Assembly (NCBI GenBank): GCA_963658085.1
Contig: CAVKOU010000010.1
Location: 3,271-67,270, forward strand
Length of the DNA stretch: 64,000 nt
Direction: 5' to 3'
Origin: CAKRJP01 sp963658085
GTDB taxonomy: Bacteria > Bacillota > Clostridia > Lachnospirales > Lachnospiraceae
Position numbers and translations under genes: made by a program. Below, piece after piece: positions 16,634 to 26,784 of this stretch (the stretch's first letter is position 1; the number at the start of each line of letters is the position of its first letter). The notes beneath the pieces were generated by a model. That model was not told the DNA's origin and did not search any database. It was given only the letters and a program-made list of their open reading frames with translations.

Positions 16634-17719
16634 TTAATACTCCATGGTCTCCATATACTTCATATACTTCACCACCATAAGGGCAATCTTGAAAGTAATG
16701 GCATCCTCGAATACGCGCAAATCAAGGCCCGTACTCTTCTGAAGCTTATCCAGTCTGTATACCAGCGTATTACGATGAATGTATAACTGTCTGGATGTCT
16801 CAGATACATTCAGATTATTCTCGAAGAATTTGTTGATGGTAATCAAAGTCTCTTCGTCGAAGTCATCCGGTGATTTCCCCTCAAAAATCTCACGAATGAA
16901 CATTTTACATAAAGGAATTGGAAGCTGGTAGATCAATCGACCGATTCCTAAGGTACTGTAGGCAATCACTTTTCTCTCTTCAAAGAAAATCTTTCCTACA
17001 TCCAAGGCAAGCTTTGCTTCCTTGTAAGACTTACTCACTTCTTTAATATCACTTACAACAGTTCCGTAAGCAATCAAAGTTTCCTCTCCCTCATCCTTCA
17101 AGGATGCATGAAGATTCTGCGCAACCTTCTCCAGCTCTTCATGTCCGTCGTTTGGATCTAATTCCTTCACAATGATAATATTCTTCTCATCTACGGCTGT
17201 CACAAAGTCTCTGGTTCTATTGCCTAAAATATTCCTTACGGTATCGAGAGTTCCACTGTCTTTTTCGTGTTTCGTCTCAACAATAAGGATAACACGTCTC
17301 ACATCTGTGTCAATGTGTAATTTTTTAGCGCGGTTATAGATGTCCACCAAAAGCAGATTATCTAAAATCAAATTCTTAATGAAATTATCCTTGTCAAACC
17401 GCTCCTTGTATGCAACCAAAAGATTCTGAATCTGGAAGGTTGCAACCTTGCCGATCATGTAGGCATCGTCTCCATCCCCGTTTACAACCAGGATGTATTC
17501 CAACTGATGCTCATCAAAAATTTTAAAAAACTGATATCCCTGTACTACCTGACTATCTGCTGAGGATTCTACAAAATGTTCCACTTCCTCCTCATATCTT
17601 CCCTGATCCGGGAACGTGCTTGCAAGAGACTTACCGTCTGTATCCAATACACAAAAATCAATACGCGTAATCCCTTTCAATCCTTCAATCGTGTTTTGAA
17701 GTATTTGATTAGATATCAT
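16634..17719 (-). CDS. CdaR/PucR-type transcriptional regulator
   Basis: 361 residues. The N-terminal 120 residues resemble a sugar-diacid/GAF-like sensing region. A GGDEF-fold-like middle follows (about 140-285), then a PucR C-terminal helix-turn-helix near 300-350 (NLNVSETSRQLYIHRNTLVYRLDKLQ). CdaR relatives usually control diacid catabolism, but this one stands 18 bp upstream of ftsE in the same direction, suggesting a role in the cell-wall block. Effector unknown. Confidence 0.85.
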   Translation of the reverse strand: MISNQILQNTIEGLKGITRIDFCVLDTDGKSLASTFPDQGRYEEEVEHFVESSADSQVVQGYQFFKIFDEHQLEYILVVNGDGDDAYMIGKVATFQIQNLLVAYKERFDKDNFIKNLILDNLLLVDIYNRAKKLHIDTDVRRVILIVETKHEKDSGTLDTVRNILGNRTRDFVTAVDEKNIIIVKELDPNDGHEELEKVAQNLHASLKDEGEETLIAYGTVVSDIKEVSKSYKEAKLALDVGKIFFEERKVIAYSTLGIGRLIYQLPIPLCKMFIREIFEGKSPDDFDEETLITINKFFENNLNVSETSRQLYIHRNTLVYRLDKLQKSTGLDLRVFEDAITFKIALMVVKYMKYMETMEY

Positions 17720-17833
17720 ATTTTATCTCCTCCACCCTTTTCAATATGCATTTTACACAACAAACCTATCCTTAAAATAGTAATTTTGCATACCATTATG
17801 TCTTATATTAATATAAATTCACAAAAAAAGAAA

Positions 17834-17864
17834 GAGGAAATCAACTTTTTTTGTCAATTTCCTC
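17834..17864 (-). terminator. Terminator after the WecG/TagA-like gene
   Basis: GAGGAAATTGAC/GTTGATTTCCTC, a 12-bp stem with two wobble pairs, followed by TTTCTTTTTTT on the minus strand. It begins one base after the stop codon. Confidence 0.85.
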
Positions 17865-17865
17865 G

Positions 17866-18555
17866 TTACTGATCATTCTCTTTCTCAATATTCTTCTTTC
17901 TCTTCGCGATTTCCTTCTTAAATAAGTGTCGGAGGACAAAATCACCGAACTTTGCCATAACGGTAGTATTCTTCTCTCCCGGCAAAGGATTCTTCCCCAC
18001 TCCCAGCCATACCCTGGCATTAAGTAGTCTCTGATTTCTGATGATGAAATCTTCCTGCAAAGGAGATGGCAACTTTGAGAGAATACAATCGCATTCACTG
18101 CCATTAATGGCATTCACCACCATATCATCCGCCGGATCCTGAGCCGAAACTTTGGCCACTCCTACAATTTGGCATCCCGAATAACGCTGCATGAAATATT
18201 CATAATACTTCGTACACTCCTCTTCCTTCTCGCCAAGAAGGTAAACTCTCTTGTGATTCTTATGTAAGTATTGGAAAAATAATTTTAGAAAGGTCTGCTC
18301 CTTCGTCTCTTTAAAAAGTTGTCTACTCTCTAAACCCGACGACTCCAGCACCGTGGTATCTCCTGCCAGGATGAGATCAAAGTTTTTAATGGACTCTCCC
18401 GAATCCTCTCTCTCCATCACAGACATGAGTCCGTCCACGGTAGCCATCTCCACCACCTGAAGCTGTTCCTCTTCCATATATTTTAGAACAGCCTCCATCG
18501 CTCCCTTGGCGGTACAGTTATTCAGTTGTATTCCCAAAACTTCTTTCATGTCCAC
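17866..18555 (-). CDS. WecG/TagA/CpsF-family glycosyltransferase (divergent)
   Basis: 229 residues resembling the N-acetylmannosaminyltransferase family that builds wall teichoic acid linkage units or enterobacterial common antigen. ATVDGLMSVME and FDLILAGDTTVLESSG correspond to the two N-terminal catalytic regions. The usual G-PKQE motif is altered to LPSPLQEDF and the GVG-F-D motif to GVGKNPLPG, so the acceptor may differ. No other wall-polymer gene is nearby. It stands as a single transcription unit with its own promoter and terminator. Confidence 0.75.
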   Translation of the reverse strand: MDMKEVLGIQLNNCTAKGAMEAVLKYMEEEQLQVVEMATVDGLMSVMEREDSGESIKNFDLILAGDTTVLESSGLESRQLFKETKEQTFLKLFFQYLHKNHKRVYLLGEKEEECTKYYEYFMQRYSGCQIVGVAKVSAQDPADDMVVNAINGSECDCILSKLPSPLQEDFIIRNQRLLNARVWLGVGKNPLPGEKNTTVMAKFGDFVLRHLFKKEIAKRKKNIEKENDQ

Positions 18556-18594
18556 ATCCTACTCTATGAAAATCAACTTTTGCCACGTTTTTCA

Positions 18595-18623
18595 AGTATA
18601 GCAATGGGACACCGGCATTGCAA
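18595..18623 (-). promoter_or_regulatory. Promoter of the WecG/TagA-like gene
   Basis: TTGCAA (18618-18623) and TATACT (18595-18600) on the minus strand with exactly 17 bp between, 40 bp before the start codon. Confidence 0.6.
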
Positions 18624-18677
18624 GAAATGTTACAAAGAGTTCATAGTAATTAATATTTTTCATAGCAAATAATATTT

Positions 18678-21600
18678 TTATAAGTAAATTTCTTTTTGCA
18701 AACAGAAGGAATAAATAATTCTCTCCTTTACCTTTTTCTTCGTAATCTGTTCCAACGCTTTTTCATAGTAATCCATCTGGCCATGATACCGTTTAACCAA
18801 TTCTTCTTCGCTTTTTACCCGGTCTGTCTTATAGTCTAAAAGAACCAACTCCTCTTCCTCTTGAAAGAACACATCAATGACACCCTGAACCAACAACAGT
18901 TCCTTAGAATCTCCATTTTTTTCCACCTCAGCTTCCGAAACGCCTAGGACAAAGGGCTGTTCTTTGAAAAGATTTCCATTGTTAGCAGCATCACACATTC
19001 TTTTTCCAAGATCGCTTTTTAAGAACCCAAGAATTTCCTTTTCCCGAATACATTCTGCTTCTTTCGAATCCAACTTTCCTTCCTTCACAAATTTCAAAAG
19101 ATCTTTTTTTAACTCGACCTCTGCATAATCTTCATGAAGATTCTCATAACTTAAAAGTTCCATTACCCTGTGATAAGCTGTACCTTTAAGAGCGCCTGTA
19201 AGGGTAGTTTCTTCTTGAAGGAATTTAGGAACCAAGGGAGTAACTTCCGGTTCCTGATATAAATTTTCCTCCAAAGGTTCTTCTGACATTTCTTGTAAAC
19301 GGATTCGTTTCTTCAATTCAGAAACTGTATATTTCATTTTTTGATTTCTGCTATTATCATAAGGATATTGATAGGAAAATTGTTCCTCTAATGATTCTTC
19401 CGCTTCCTTATTATATGTAATTTCTGTATTCCAGCTTTCTAAGGTCCAACGATGAATATCTTCCGTTACGATTTCTTGGATCTCTCCCGTTACAATGTCC
19501 GTTCCGTCGATCACCTTAAGGAGAATCAGATTGGAATCAGAAAGGGTGCAAACCGCAGGGATCAGCCAATCCATATAGGTAGATACCCCCACACGAACAT
19601 GATAGGGCAGGATCTTAAGAACTTCTCCTTCCCTAAAACTGTCATCCTTATGCTCGTAAGGAGCCATCTTCTTTTCAAAATCCGAAGCCACACCGGTGAT
19701 AATCAATTTTTCCTTCGCTCTTGTAAGGGCTACATACAAAATTCTTAGCTCCTCCGCCCAGGTATCCATATATTCTTCTCTCTGGATAATCTTTTTTATG
19801 AGGCTAGGACTTTTGGTATGAAGTTCAATGTCCATGGCATCCATGCCAATTCCCAGTGTAGAGTGAAGAAGCACACCACCTGACGCGTCCTGTAAATTCA
19901 TACGTTTCCCAATCCCGCATACAAATACCACAGGAAATTCCAATCCCTTACTCTTGTGAATGGTCATAATGCGAACACTGTCTGACTGTTCATCCTCCAT
20001 GGAAGCCTCTCCATAATCTACATTATATTTCTGAAGTTTTTCTATGTAACGAACAAAATGAAAGAGCCCCTTATAACTGGTACTCTCAAAATCCCTGGCC
20101 TTTTGGATCAAAATCTGCAGATTTGCTTTTCTGATTTCTCCTCCAGGCATTGCTGAAACATAATCCTCATAACCGGTTTCATCCAAGATTTTCCACAACA
20201 ATTCATGGATGGAAGTATAGGATAGAATCTTACGAAATTCATCAACCTGATCCATACATTTTAGAATCTTATCCTCTTTCTTTTGTCTCTCGGATCCTTC
20301 TTCTTTTAACTTATTTACATAGGCAAAGACAGCCTCATGAAAGCTTAAATCAGGATAAGTGCTTTTCACTTTGGCCAGATCTTCTTCTTTCACTCCTCCC
20401 ATAGGAGAGGTAAGCACTGCCGCCAAAGGCACATCCTGAGCTTTGTTATCCAGTATCCGGAGATAATCCATGAGGATACCGATTTCCTGGGTTTTAAAAT
20501 ACCCTTCCTTGGTACCTGTATAATTAGGGATTCCCTCTTTTGTTAAAATTTCACTGAAGATATCTGCCATACCGGAGGTGCTGCGCATCAAAATCACAAT
20601 ATCCGAATAACGAAGAGATCGAAACTCTCCCGTTTTTTTATCGATAATTTTGTGACTTTCCATTAATTTTTTTATTCTAAGTGCCACTCCTCTGGCTTCT
20701 AATTCCTTATCAGAGACTTTCAAATCCGTTCCATCTTTTCCTTGATTTTCATAGAGCAACATTTCAGTTCTATTATCCACAGAAGGGTCTTCCCCGTAAG
20801 AGGCTCCTACATAAAGAGCCGCATCATCATCATAGTCGATACCTCCTAGATCCTTTGCCATGATCTGTCTAAAAATACCATTAACGCTGTCAAGTACCTG
20901 AGATCTGCTTCGAAAATTTTTATGAAGATCTATTCGCTGTGTCATGCTGTCGTTTACATCATAAGTATTATATTTCTCCATAAAAAGTTCCGGCCTAGAA
21001 AGACGGAATCTGTAAATGCTTTGCTTTACATCTCCTACCATAAAAATATTATATTTTCCACGAGACACCGTAGAAACACTGGTGAGAATGGTCTCCTGTA
21101 TCAGGTTACTGTCCTGGTACTCATCGATCATGATCTCTTTAAAAAAGTCCTGGTATTCTCTTGCCACGAAAGAAGGCACAAGTTCTCCTTCTTTTTCTTC
21201 TGTAAGAATCCTAAGAGCGTATTGTTCCATATCAGAAAAATCGATTAGATTCCGTTCTCTTTTTTTCTCTTGGAAAGCTTTCGCAAAGTTAAGGACTAAC
21301 TCCACCAGTTCTTCCACAGAACCTTTACACATCTTAAGATCTGACAAAATCTCTTCTATAGGAGCATAAAAATACTGTGACACAATCGTTTTGATCAACT
21401 TCTTAACTTCATCTCTAAGCTCCTTTACCTGTTTGATCTTAAGTTCCGATACAGTCTTATCTTTGTTAGTTGCAAGACGAGACCATGAGATATTTCCAAA
21501 GGCCTCCACTTGCTCCTGATAACCCTTTGCTGCTTTTAAAGAATCCAGAATCTGCAGATCCTTTCTGAGTGTAGTTTCATAAGCCAACGGACCATCCTCC

Positions 21601-22319
21601 GAAAGACATAGATCAATCCCTTTCTGTAATAAATTTTCTGCATCCTGCAAGTAAGCATTCACTCTCTCCTGCATAAGATTCATATAAAAAGCATGCTCAA
21701 GATCCTCCGGGCTTTTCGCATCATAAGAGGCAATACAACTTTTCAACCACTTTTCCGGCTGAGGGTAACTTCTTGAATAATCATAGATATCTAAAATGTA
21801 CTCCTGAATCTTTTTGTCTGATTTTCCTCCGCCATAGGCCGAGATAAAGTCTAAGAATTTCGGATCCTTTTCCTGATACTTTTCTTCTAAAACTTCCTCC
21901 AGCACATCATAACGCAAAAGGGTAAGTTCTCCTTCCTCTCCCACACGAAAGGTCGGATCGATCGAAATCGCATGAAAATGATCCCGAATCACTGACAAAC
22001 AGAAACTGTGTATCGTGGTAATTTGCGCATTGTGAATCAAAGTCGCCTGTCTGGAAAGATGTTCATTTCCCGGTTCATCAAAAAGTTTCTTTTCGATAGC
22101 GTCTCTGATACGTTCCTTCATCTCTCCTGCCGCTGCCTCTGTAAAAGTCACAACCAGAAGACGATCCACATCCACCGGATTTTTCTCATCTGTCAGCATC
22201 GTAACAATTCGCTCTACTAAGACAGCCGTCTTACCGGAGCCTGCTGCCGCCGACACTAATATATTTCGATCTCTTAAGTCTATGACCTTTTGTTGGTCAG
22301 CTGTCCAATTCACCTTCAT
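18678..22319 (-). CDS. addA: ATP-dependent helicase/nuclease subunit A
   Basis: Subunit of the Firmicutes recombination enzyme AddAB, equivalent to RecBCD, which resects DNA double-strand ends. 1213 residues: a UvrD-type helicase with Walker A SAAAGSGKTAVL near residue 25, a DEYQDSN motif II near 400, later motifs (TIHKSKGLEFP near 800; YVALTRAKEKL near 870), and a C-terminal PD-(D/E)XK nuclease with VIDVFF and LLDYKTDRV near 1165. Start overlaps the end of addB by 23 bp. Confidence 0.97.
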   Translation of the reverse strand: MKVNWTADQQKVIDLRDRNILVSAAAGSGKTAVLVERIVTMLTDEKNPVDVDRLLVVTFTEAAAGEMKERIRDAIEKKLFDEPGNEHLSRQATLIHNAQITTIHSFCLSVIRDHFHAISIDPTFRVGEEGELTLLRYDVLEEVLEEKYQEKDPKFLDFISAYGGGKSDKKIQEYILDIYDYSRSYPQPEKWLKSCIASYDAKSPEDLEHAFYMNLMQERVNAYLQDAENLLQKGIDLCLSEDGPLAYETTLRKDLQILDSLKAAKGYQEQVEAFGNISWSRLATNKDKTVSELKIKQVKELRDEVKKLIKTIVSQYFYAPIEEILSDLKMCKGSVEELVELVLNFAKAFQEKKRERNLIDFSDMEQYALRILTEEKEGELVPSFVAREYQDFFKEIMIDEYQDSNLIQETILTSVSTVSRGKYNIFMVGDVKQSIYRFRLSRPELFMEKYNTYDVNDSMTQRIDLHKNFRSRSQVLDSVNGIFRQIMAKDLGGIDYDDDAALYVGASYGEDPSVDNRTEMLLYENQGKDGTDLKVSDKELEARGVALRIKKLMESHKIIDKKTGEFRSLRYSDIVILMRSTSGMADIFSEILTKEGIPNYTGTKEGYFKTQEIGILMDYLRILDNKAQDVPLAAVLTSPMGGVKEEDLAKVKSTYPDLSFHEAVFAYVNKLKEEGSERQKKEDKILKCMDQVDEFRKILSYTSIHELLWKILDETGYEDYVSAMPGGEIRKANLQILIQKARDFESTSYKGLFHFVRYIEKLQKYNVDYGEASMEDEQSDSVRIMTIHKSKGLEFPVVFVCGIGKRMNLQDASGGVLLHSTLGIGMDAMDIELHTKSPSLIKKIIQREEYMDTWAEELRILYVALTRAKEKLIITGVASDFEKKMAPYEHKDDSFREGEVLKILPYHVRVGVSTYMDWLIPAVCTLSDSNLILLKVIDGTDIVTGEIQEIVTEDIHRWTLESWNTEITYNKEAEESLEEQFSYQYPYDNSRNQKMKYTVSELKKRIRLQEMSEEPLEENLYQEPEVTPLVPKFLQEETTLTGALKGTAYHRVMELLSYENLHEDYAEVELKKDLLKFVKEGKLDSKEAECIREKEILGFLKSDLGKRMCDAANNGNLFKEQPFVLGVSEAEVEKNGDSKELLLVQGVIDVFFQEEEELVLLDYKTDRVKSEEELVKRYHGQMDYYEKALEQITKKKVKERIIYSFCLQKEIYL

Positions 22320-25300
22320 CTATAGTTTCTCCATTTTCAAAACTTTGCATCTTACTGATTGCTTCCTCCTTAGAAAGCTTCGTAAGATCTCTGTAATGAT
22401 AGCCTTCAATCTTTGTATCAAATTTACAGATATGTCTGTACTCACAATAATCACAGCCTGTAGCATTCCCCTGCCTGTAAGGTTCTGCCTTAATATTTCC
22501 CTGCTTAATTTCTTCTTTGGAAGCTAAAATCTTTTTCGTGGCATATTCCATCATGGTTTTAAAATGTTCTTCTGCCACCACCTTAGATGTTTTTGCCATG
22601 GCTCCATCTTTGTTATATTTCACAGGAATAGCCTCGGATTCTCCTGACATTTTATGGTCTAAATGATTAAGAACTTCATCTTTCAGATTAATGATGCCAT
22701 CCGGCTTTAAGGCCTTAAGAATGTGCTTCTCTATATCTTCTTTTTCTTCCTTGCTCTTTCGGTCTACATAAGGATCTTGAATCCGATAGTAAAAGACTCC
22801 TGCCGGTATCACCTCTTTGTTCGGATGTTTTTTTTGCTGGATCTTTACAGCGTTATCCATGTAAAACATTAGCTGTAATTGCAACCCATAATACAAAGAT
22901 TGAATGTCAAACTCTTTCATTCCCGTCTTATAATCCACAACCTTTACATAAAGGGCTTCATCATCTACACAGGTATCGATTCGATCGATTTTCCCGCTAC
23001 CTCCAATAGAAACTTCAAAAGCTACCGGTTCAAAATCTCCCGCCGACAATTGCTTTGTGAGCGCCCAGACAGTCCGTTCTAACAGCCTTCCCATAGAAGT
23101 AATTAAATATTCATTCTTCCCGCTACTGTAAAGCACAGAATTTTCATAGTCAGTTATTACTTTCTCCATGGAGGAATTTAAGAATTTCTTGCACTCTTCC
23201 TCTGTAATGTCAGTCCATCGTTTTCCTGCATCCTTTACCTTTCTTCCATAATCCTCCAAGACGCCGTGGCATACATTTCCAAGATCTATAGGTTCAAAGC
23301 TATATTCTTCCCGCTCGGATAATCTTAAGCCATACTTCAGAAAATGGGCATAGGCACAGGCCGAATAGGTTTCAATCCTCGTAATACTGGCGCGAAAGTC
23401 TTCCCCATAAAGCTCTCTTGACACCTGCTCTTTCAAAGCATCGATGTCATTTTTCTTGTATCCTGCATCTAAGAGCGTCTGGATTTTTTCTCTCCATTCG
23501 GGATTCTTTTGATACCATTTAAAAAGCTCTGCCCATTGCGTATCTTTTCGCAAATCCGTAGTTTTGTGATTTCGTATTCCCTGGATTACTTCTTCAATAG
23601 CCACCTTGCTGGTAAGCTCTCTTTGCTGCAGACTTTTCCTCTCCTCATCCACAATAGAAAGATCCGGGAACAGTCTTCGAAGTTCCTGGATCAGATAAGA
23701 CGGTCTTACACTTTTCCCGTCAGAAGACACCTTGCTATAGTAAATCTTAAGCTGCTTCGAAGGCTTCGTAAGATTGCTATACAAATAAAATTTTTGTACA
23801 TACGCCTGTTCTTTTCCTCCGGGAGCTAAATGTATGGCATTTTCTTTCAAACGATCTCTGTCTCTTTCAGAAAGTATTCCGTTTCTATTTAAACTTCCCG
23901 GTAGTTTTGTATCATTTGCTCCTAAGAAATAAAGAGTTTTTATATCTTTCAATCTGGTTCTCGTCAGATCTCCTGCCACCACCTGATCTACGCTGGGAGG
24001 AATCACACCAATCCTGGCTTCCTCAAGACCCGCATCGAACAATTCACAATATTCTCTAAGAGAAACCTCTTCTTCGCCTAAAAGGTCTACGAATTTATCG
24101 AAAAGCTCAATGATCACCCGGTAAACCTGCGCATATTCCTTTGCAAGACTCAATTCTCCTGCCTCCGTAAAGTCTTGCGCTTGTTTTTCTAAAGCAACCT
24201 GTAGATTTTCCTTTACCATGTAATCATAAATTCCCAGGGTAATATCCTTTACAGATTTTTTTCGCTGCCGCATCACAAAATACAAATCCTGGATTTTTTC
24301 TACAAATTGCACTCGCAAATGATTCAAACTTTCCAGCGACTCTTCCGTGGTATGCCGAAGAGTTTTCTCCCAAGGCGTCTGCCAATTTTTGAAACCTTTG
24401 ATTCCTGTACCCAGCACATAATTTTCCATTAAATCCACCTCATCCAAGGTAAATCCTGACATATTGGTACGAAGATACCGAAAAACACTTTCATAGCCAA
24501 ATCCTTGCTCCATAAGATTTAGAAGACTTCTTATATGTTCCACAAAGGAATTCAGCAAAATACTGCGATTATGATCCATAAAGTAGGGAATATCATATCG
24601 CAAAAACTCACGCTCTAAATAATCCCCATAGCTTTCCATATCACTTACGATGACACCGATATCCCGGTACCTACAGCCTGTTGTGCGCACTAGATGCCTG
24701 ATGCTCTCTGCCACCGCCATAGCTTCACTCTGTGGATTTCTTGCCACATGAATAGAGATTCCTTCTACCTCTCCCTGATAGCTTTCTTTTTCGTATCGGA
24801 AGATATGCCGTTCTAAGTATCCAAGGGCAGGCTTGTTTTTAAATCGATAAACCGGCTGTTCATATAATTTTACCGGTTCTTCCACCACAGTATTACTCTC
24901 TCGTGCCAGGTCTAACATTGACGCCACCATCTTCTTACTCAATCCAAAAAGCTGATAAGGGTGCATATAGGAATAAGGATTCTCTCTGTCATCCATAGTT
25001 ACCGTCACTATTACTTTTCGGCAATGCTTTAAAAGCTCGAAGATCAGCCGATCCTGTACCGGTGTAAAACCTGTAAATCCGTCCATTACCACAGTGGTAT
25101 TCTTTAGGAGCTGTGATTTTGGTACTTCTTTTTTTAGCACCTCCAAAAGTTCTTCTTTGGTAATATATTTTTCTTCCAAATATTCTTGAAATCCCCTATA
25201 GAGCGTCCGAATATCCTTCAACTTAAAATAAAGTCTGGAACTTGGATCTATGGATTCCATGACCTTCTCTAGGTCTTTTTCTCCTACCGCATACTGGGAA

Positions 25301-25686
25301 AATTCAGAAATTGCAGACTTCACTTCGCTAATATAGCCTAATTTCCGCATATTTCCCCGAAGAATGGTAAGTTCCTCTTCGTATTTTCCGGCAATCTTAC
25401 GAAGGATTAAATTTTTACCCTCGTCATCAAGTACAGGCAAGGTTTCCCCTCCCGTTTCCTGAAAAACCCGGTAAGCCAGTCGTCCAAAACTTAGGATATC
25501 AATATTCATAATTCCATGGTTCGGATGCATCGACACCAGATCCTTTTGGGTCTGCATAGTAAATTGCTCCGGAACCAGAACAATATAATTTTCCTGGGGA
25601 TGATCCATAGACTCTTTGATAATGTGTTGATATAAATGATGTGATTTTCCTGAACCTGAAGGTCCAAATATAAATTGTAAAGGCAT
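22297..25686 (-). CDS. addB: ATP-dependent helicase/nuclease subunit B
   Basis: 1129 residues, partner of AddA. GPSGSGKSHHLY near residue 8 is Walker A. The inactivated helicase core and Chi-reading region fill the middle. The C-terminal nuclease has VVDYKTGMKEF near 950, embraced by Fe-S cluster cysteines: one in SACAYAHF near 800 and three in CDYCEYRHIC near 1085. The gene has a GGAGG site; a possible -10 TATACT lies about 25 bp upstream, after dapF. Confidence 0.96.
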   Translation of the reverse strand: MPLQFIFGPSGSGKSHHLYQHIIKESMDHPQENYIVLVPEQFTMQTQKDLVSMHPNHGIMNIDILSFGRLAYRVFQETGGETLPVLDDEGKNLILRKIAGKYEEELTILRGNMRKLGYISEVKSAISEFSQYAVGEKDLEKVMESIDPSSRLYFKLKDIRTLYRGFQEYLEEKYITKEELLEVLKKEVPKSQLLKNTTVVMDGFTGFTPVQDRLIFELLKHCRKVIVTVTMDDRENPYSYMHPYQLFGLSKKMVASMLDLARESNTVVEEPVKLYEQPVYRFKNKPALGYLERHIFRYEKESYQGEVEGISIHVARNPQSEAMAVAESIRHLVRTTGCRYRDIGVIVSDMESYGDYLEREFLRYDIPYFMDHNRSILLNSFVEHIRSLLNLMEQGFGYESVFRYLRTNMSGFTLDEVDLMENYVLGTGIKGFKNWQTPWEKTLRHTTEESLESLNHLRVQFVEKIQDLYFVMRQRKKSVKDITLGIYDYMVKENLQVALEKQAQDFTEAGELSLAKEYAQVYRVIIELFDKFVDLLGEEEVSLREYCELFDAGLEEARIGVIPPSVDQVVAGDLTRTRLKDIKTLYFLGANDTKLPGSLNRNGILSERDRDRLKENAIHLAPGGKEQAYVQKFYLYSNLTKPSKQLKIYYSKVSSDGKSVRPSYLIQELRRLFPDLSIVDEERKSLQQRELTSKVAIEEVIQGIRNHKTTDLRKDTQWAELFKWYQKNPEWREKIQTLLDAGYKKNDIDALKEQVSRELYGEDFRASITRIETYSACAYAHFLKYGLRLSEREEYSFEPIDLGNVCHGVLEDYGRKVKDAGKRWTDITEEECKKFLNSSMEKVITDYENSVLYSSGKNEYLITSMGRLLERTVWALTKQLSAGDFEPVAFEVSIGGSGKIDRIDTCVDDEALYVKVVDYKTGMKEFDIQSLYYGLQLQLMFYMDNAVKIQQKKHPNKEVIPAGVFYYRIQDPYVDRKSKEEKEDIEKHILKALKPDGIINLKDEVLNHLDHKMSGESEAIPVKYNKDGAMAKTSKVVAEEHFKTMMEYATKKILASKEEIKQGNIKAEPYRQGNATGCDYCEYRHICKFDTKIEGYHYRDLTKLSKEEAISKMQSFENGETIDEGELDS

Positions 25687-25762
25687 AGGTTTTCCTCCTA
25701 TGCCTTAGTATATCATGAATTAAATTTGATGTGGGAATTTTACCCATTAGATTAGGCAAGTA

Positions 25763-26620
25763 CTAAATTGCCCGAAGCATTTCTGTGAAATCACTGCTTA
25801 AGATTAACTTCGCAATATAGCAAACATTACCGGTCATGCTGACATTCCAGGCATCGTCAATCTCCACCATAAGATCTCCTCCCGGCATATGCACCATCAC
25901 CTTACTGTCCGTCATCCCCAATTTATACGCCACCCCTGCAGCAGCGCAGGCACCGGTTCCTGATGCTAAAGTATAGCCGGCACCTCTCTCATAAATTTCA
26001 ATGTTAATGTGTCCCTTATCTACTACCTGCATAATCTGGGTATTGATACGATTTGGGAAATATTTCGCAACCTCCGCATAATCTCCAATTTTGCAAACCA
26101 ACTCTCTGGAAATCTCCCGCATAGGAATTACGCAGTGAGGATTTCCTACTGAAACGCAGGTGACAGGATACAGGGTTCTTCCAATCACCATATCCTCATT
26201 AATGACTTCTCTTGGTTCTCCGGTTACCGGAACATCCTGGCTGTTAAAAGAAAGTTTTCCCATATTAATGCGAATCTTACTTCCCTCTTCGCTTAAGAAA
26301 GTGACCTCCACCGGTCCATTTGCCATATGAATCTTGAAAATCTTCTTTTGCACATATCCTGCATCCTTTAGATATCTCGCAAAGATTCGGATTCCGTTTC
26401 CACTGGTCTCTGACTGGCTTCCATCCGGGTTCCAAATAATCACGTGCATGCCATCTTCCTGCAAAATAGGTCCCTCCAAGATACCATCGGCTCCCAGTCC
26501 TTCATTACGGTCGCAGATTAATTTCACGTTTCCCGGAGTTAATTTCAGTTCGTTCTTATTGGGGTCATATACTACGTAATCATTCCCCAATCCATGATAT
26601 CTCTCTAGTTCAATCTTCAT
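25763..26620 (-). CDS. dapF: Diaminopimelate epimerase homologue with both catalytic cysteines replaced by serine
   Basis: 285 residues with the DapF two-domain fold: YHGLGNDYVVYD at the start, GLGADGIL, WNPDGS near 64-68, VSVGNPHCVI near 156-165 and ERGAGYTLASGTGACAA near 211-226. In known DapF the two active-site cysteines are in CGNG and ACG(T/S)GA. Here both are Ser: S73 in TSGNG (codon AGT) and S220 in ASGTGA (codon TCA). The remaining substrate loops look intact. It may be a DapF with altered chemistry, a different epimerase/isomerase of the family, or an inactive copy. No other lysine or DAP gene is adjacent. Confidence 0.88.
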   Translation of the reverse strand: MKIELERYHGLGNDYVVYDPNKNELKLTPGNVKLICDRNEGLGADGILEGPILQEDGMHVIIWNPDGSQSETSGNGIRIFARYLKDAGYVQKKIFKIHMANGPVEVTFLSEEGSKIRINMGKLSFNSQDVPVTGEPREVINEDMVIGRTLYPVTCVSVGNPHCVIPMREISRELVCKIGDYAEVAKYFPNRINTQIMQVVDKGHINIEIYERGAGYTLASGTGACAAAGVAYKLGMTDSKVMVHMPGGDLMVEIDDAWNVSMTGNVCYIAKLILSSDFTEMLRAI

Positions 26621-26719
26621 ATTCTACTCCTCCAATCACCTTACGGAAGTCTCCCCTTTGCTTCCAATTATCTACTTTTTCTGTCTTTATGGTAACACTC
26701 CATTGTCATAATGTCCACA

Positions 26720-26746
26720 AAAACCCGTGGGGTTCCCACGGGTTTT
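26720..26746 (-). terminator. Terminator after hflX
   Basis: Perfect 12-bp stem AAAACCCGTGGG/CCCACGGGTTTT with a 3-base loop and T run on the minus strand, 38 bp after the HflX stop. The flanking A and T runs would also allow it to work in the other direction. Confidence 0.88.
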
Positions 26747-26784
26747 GTACAAATTGTCAGAAGCGTGCAACGTTTCAATTTCTT

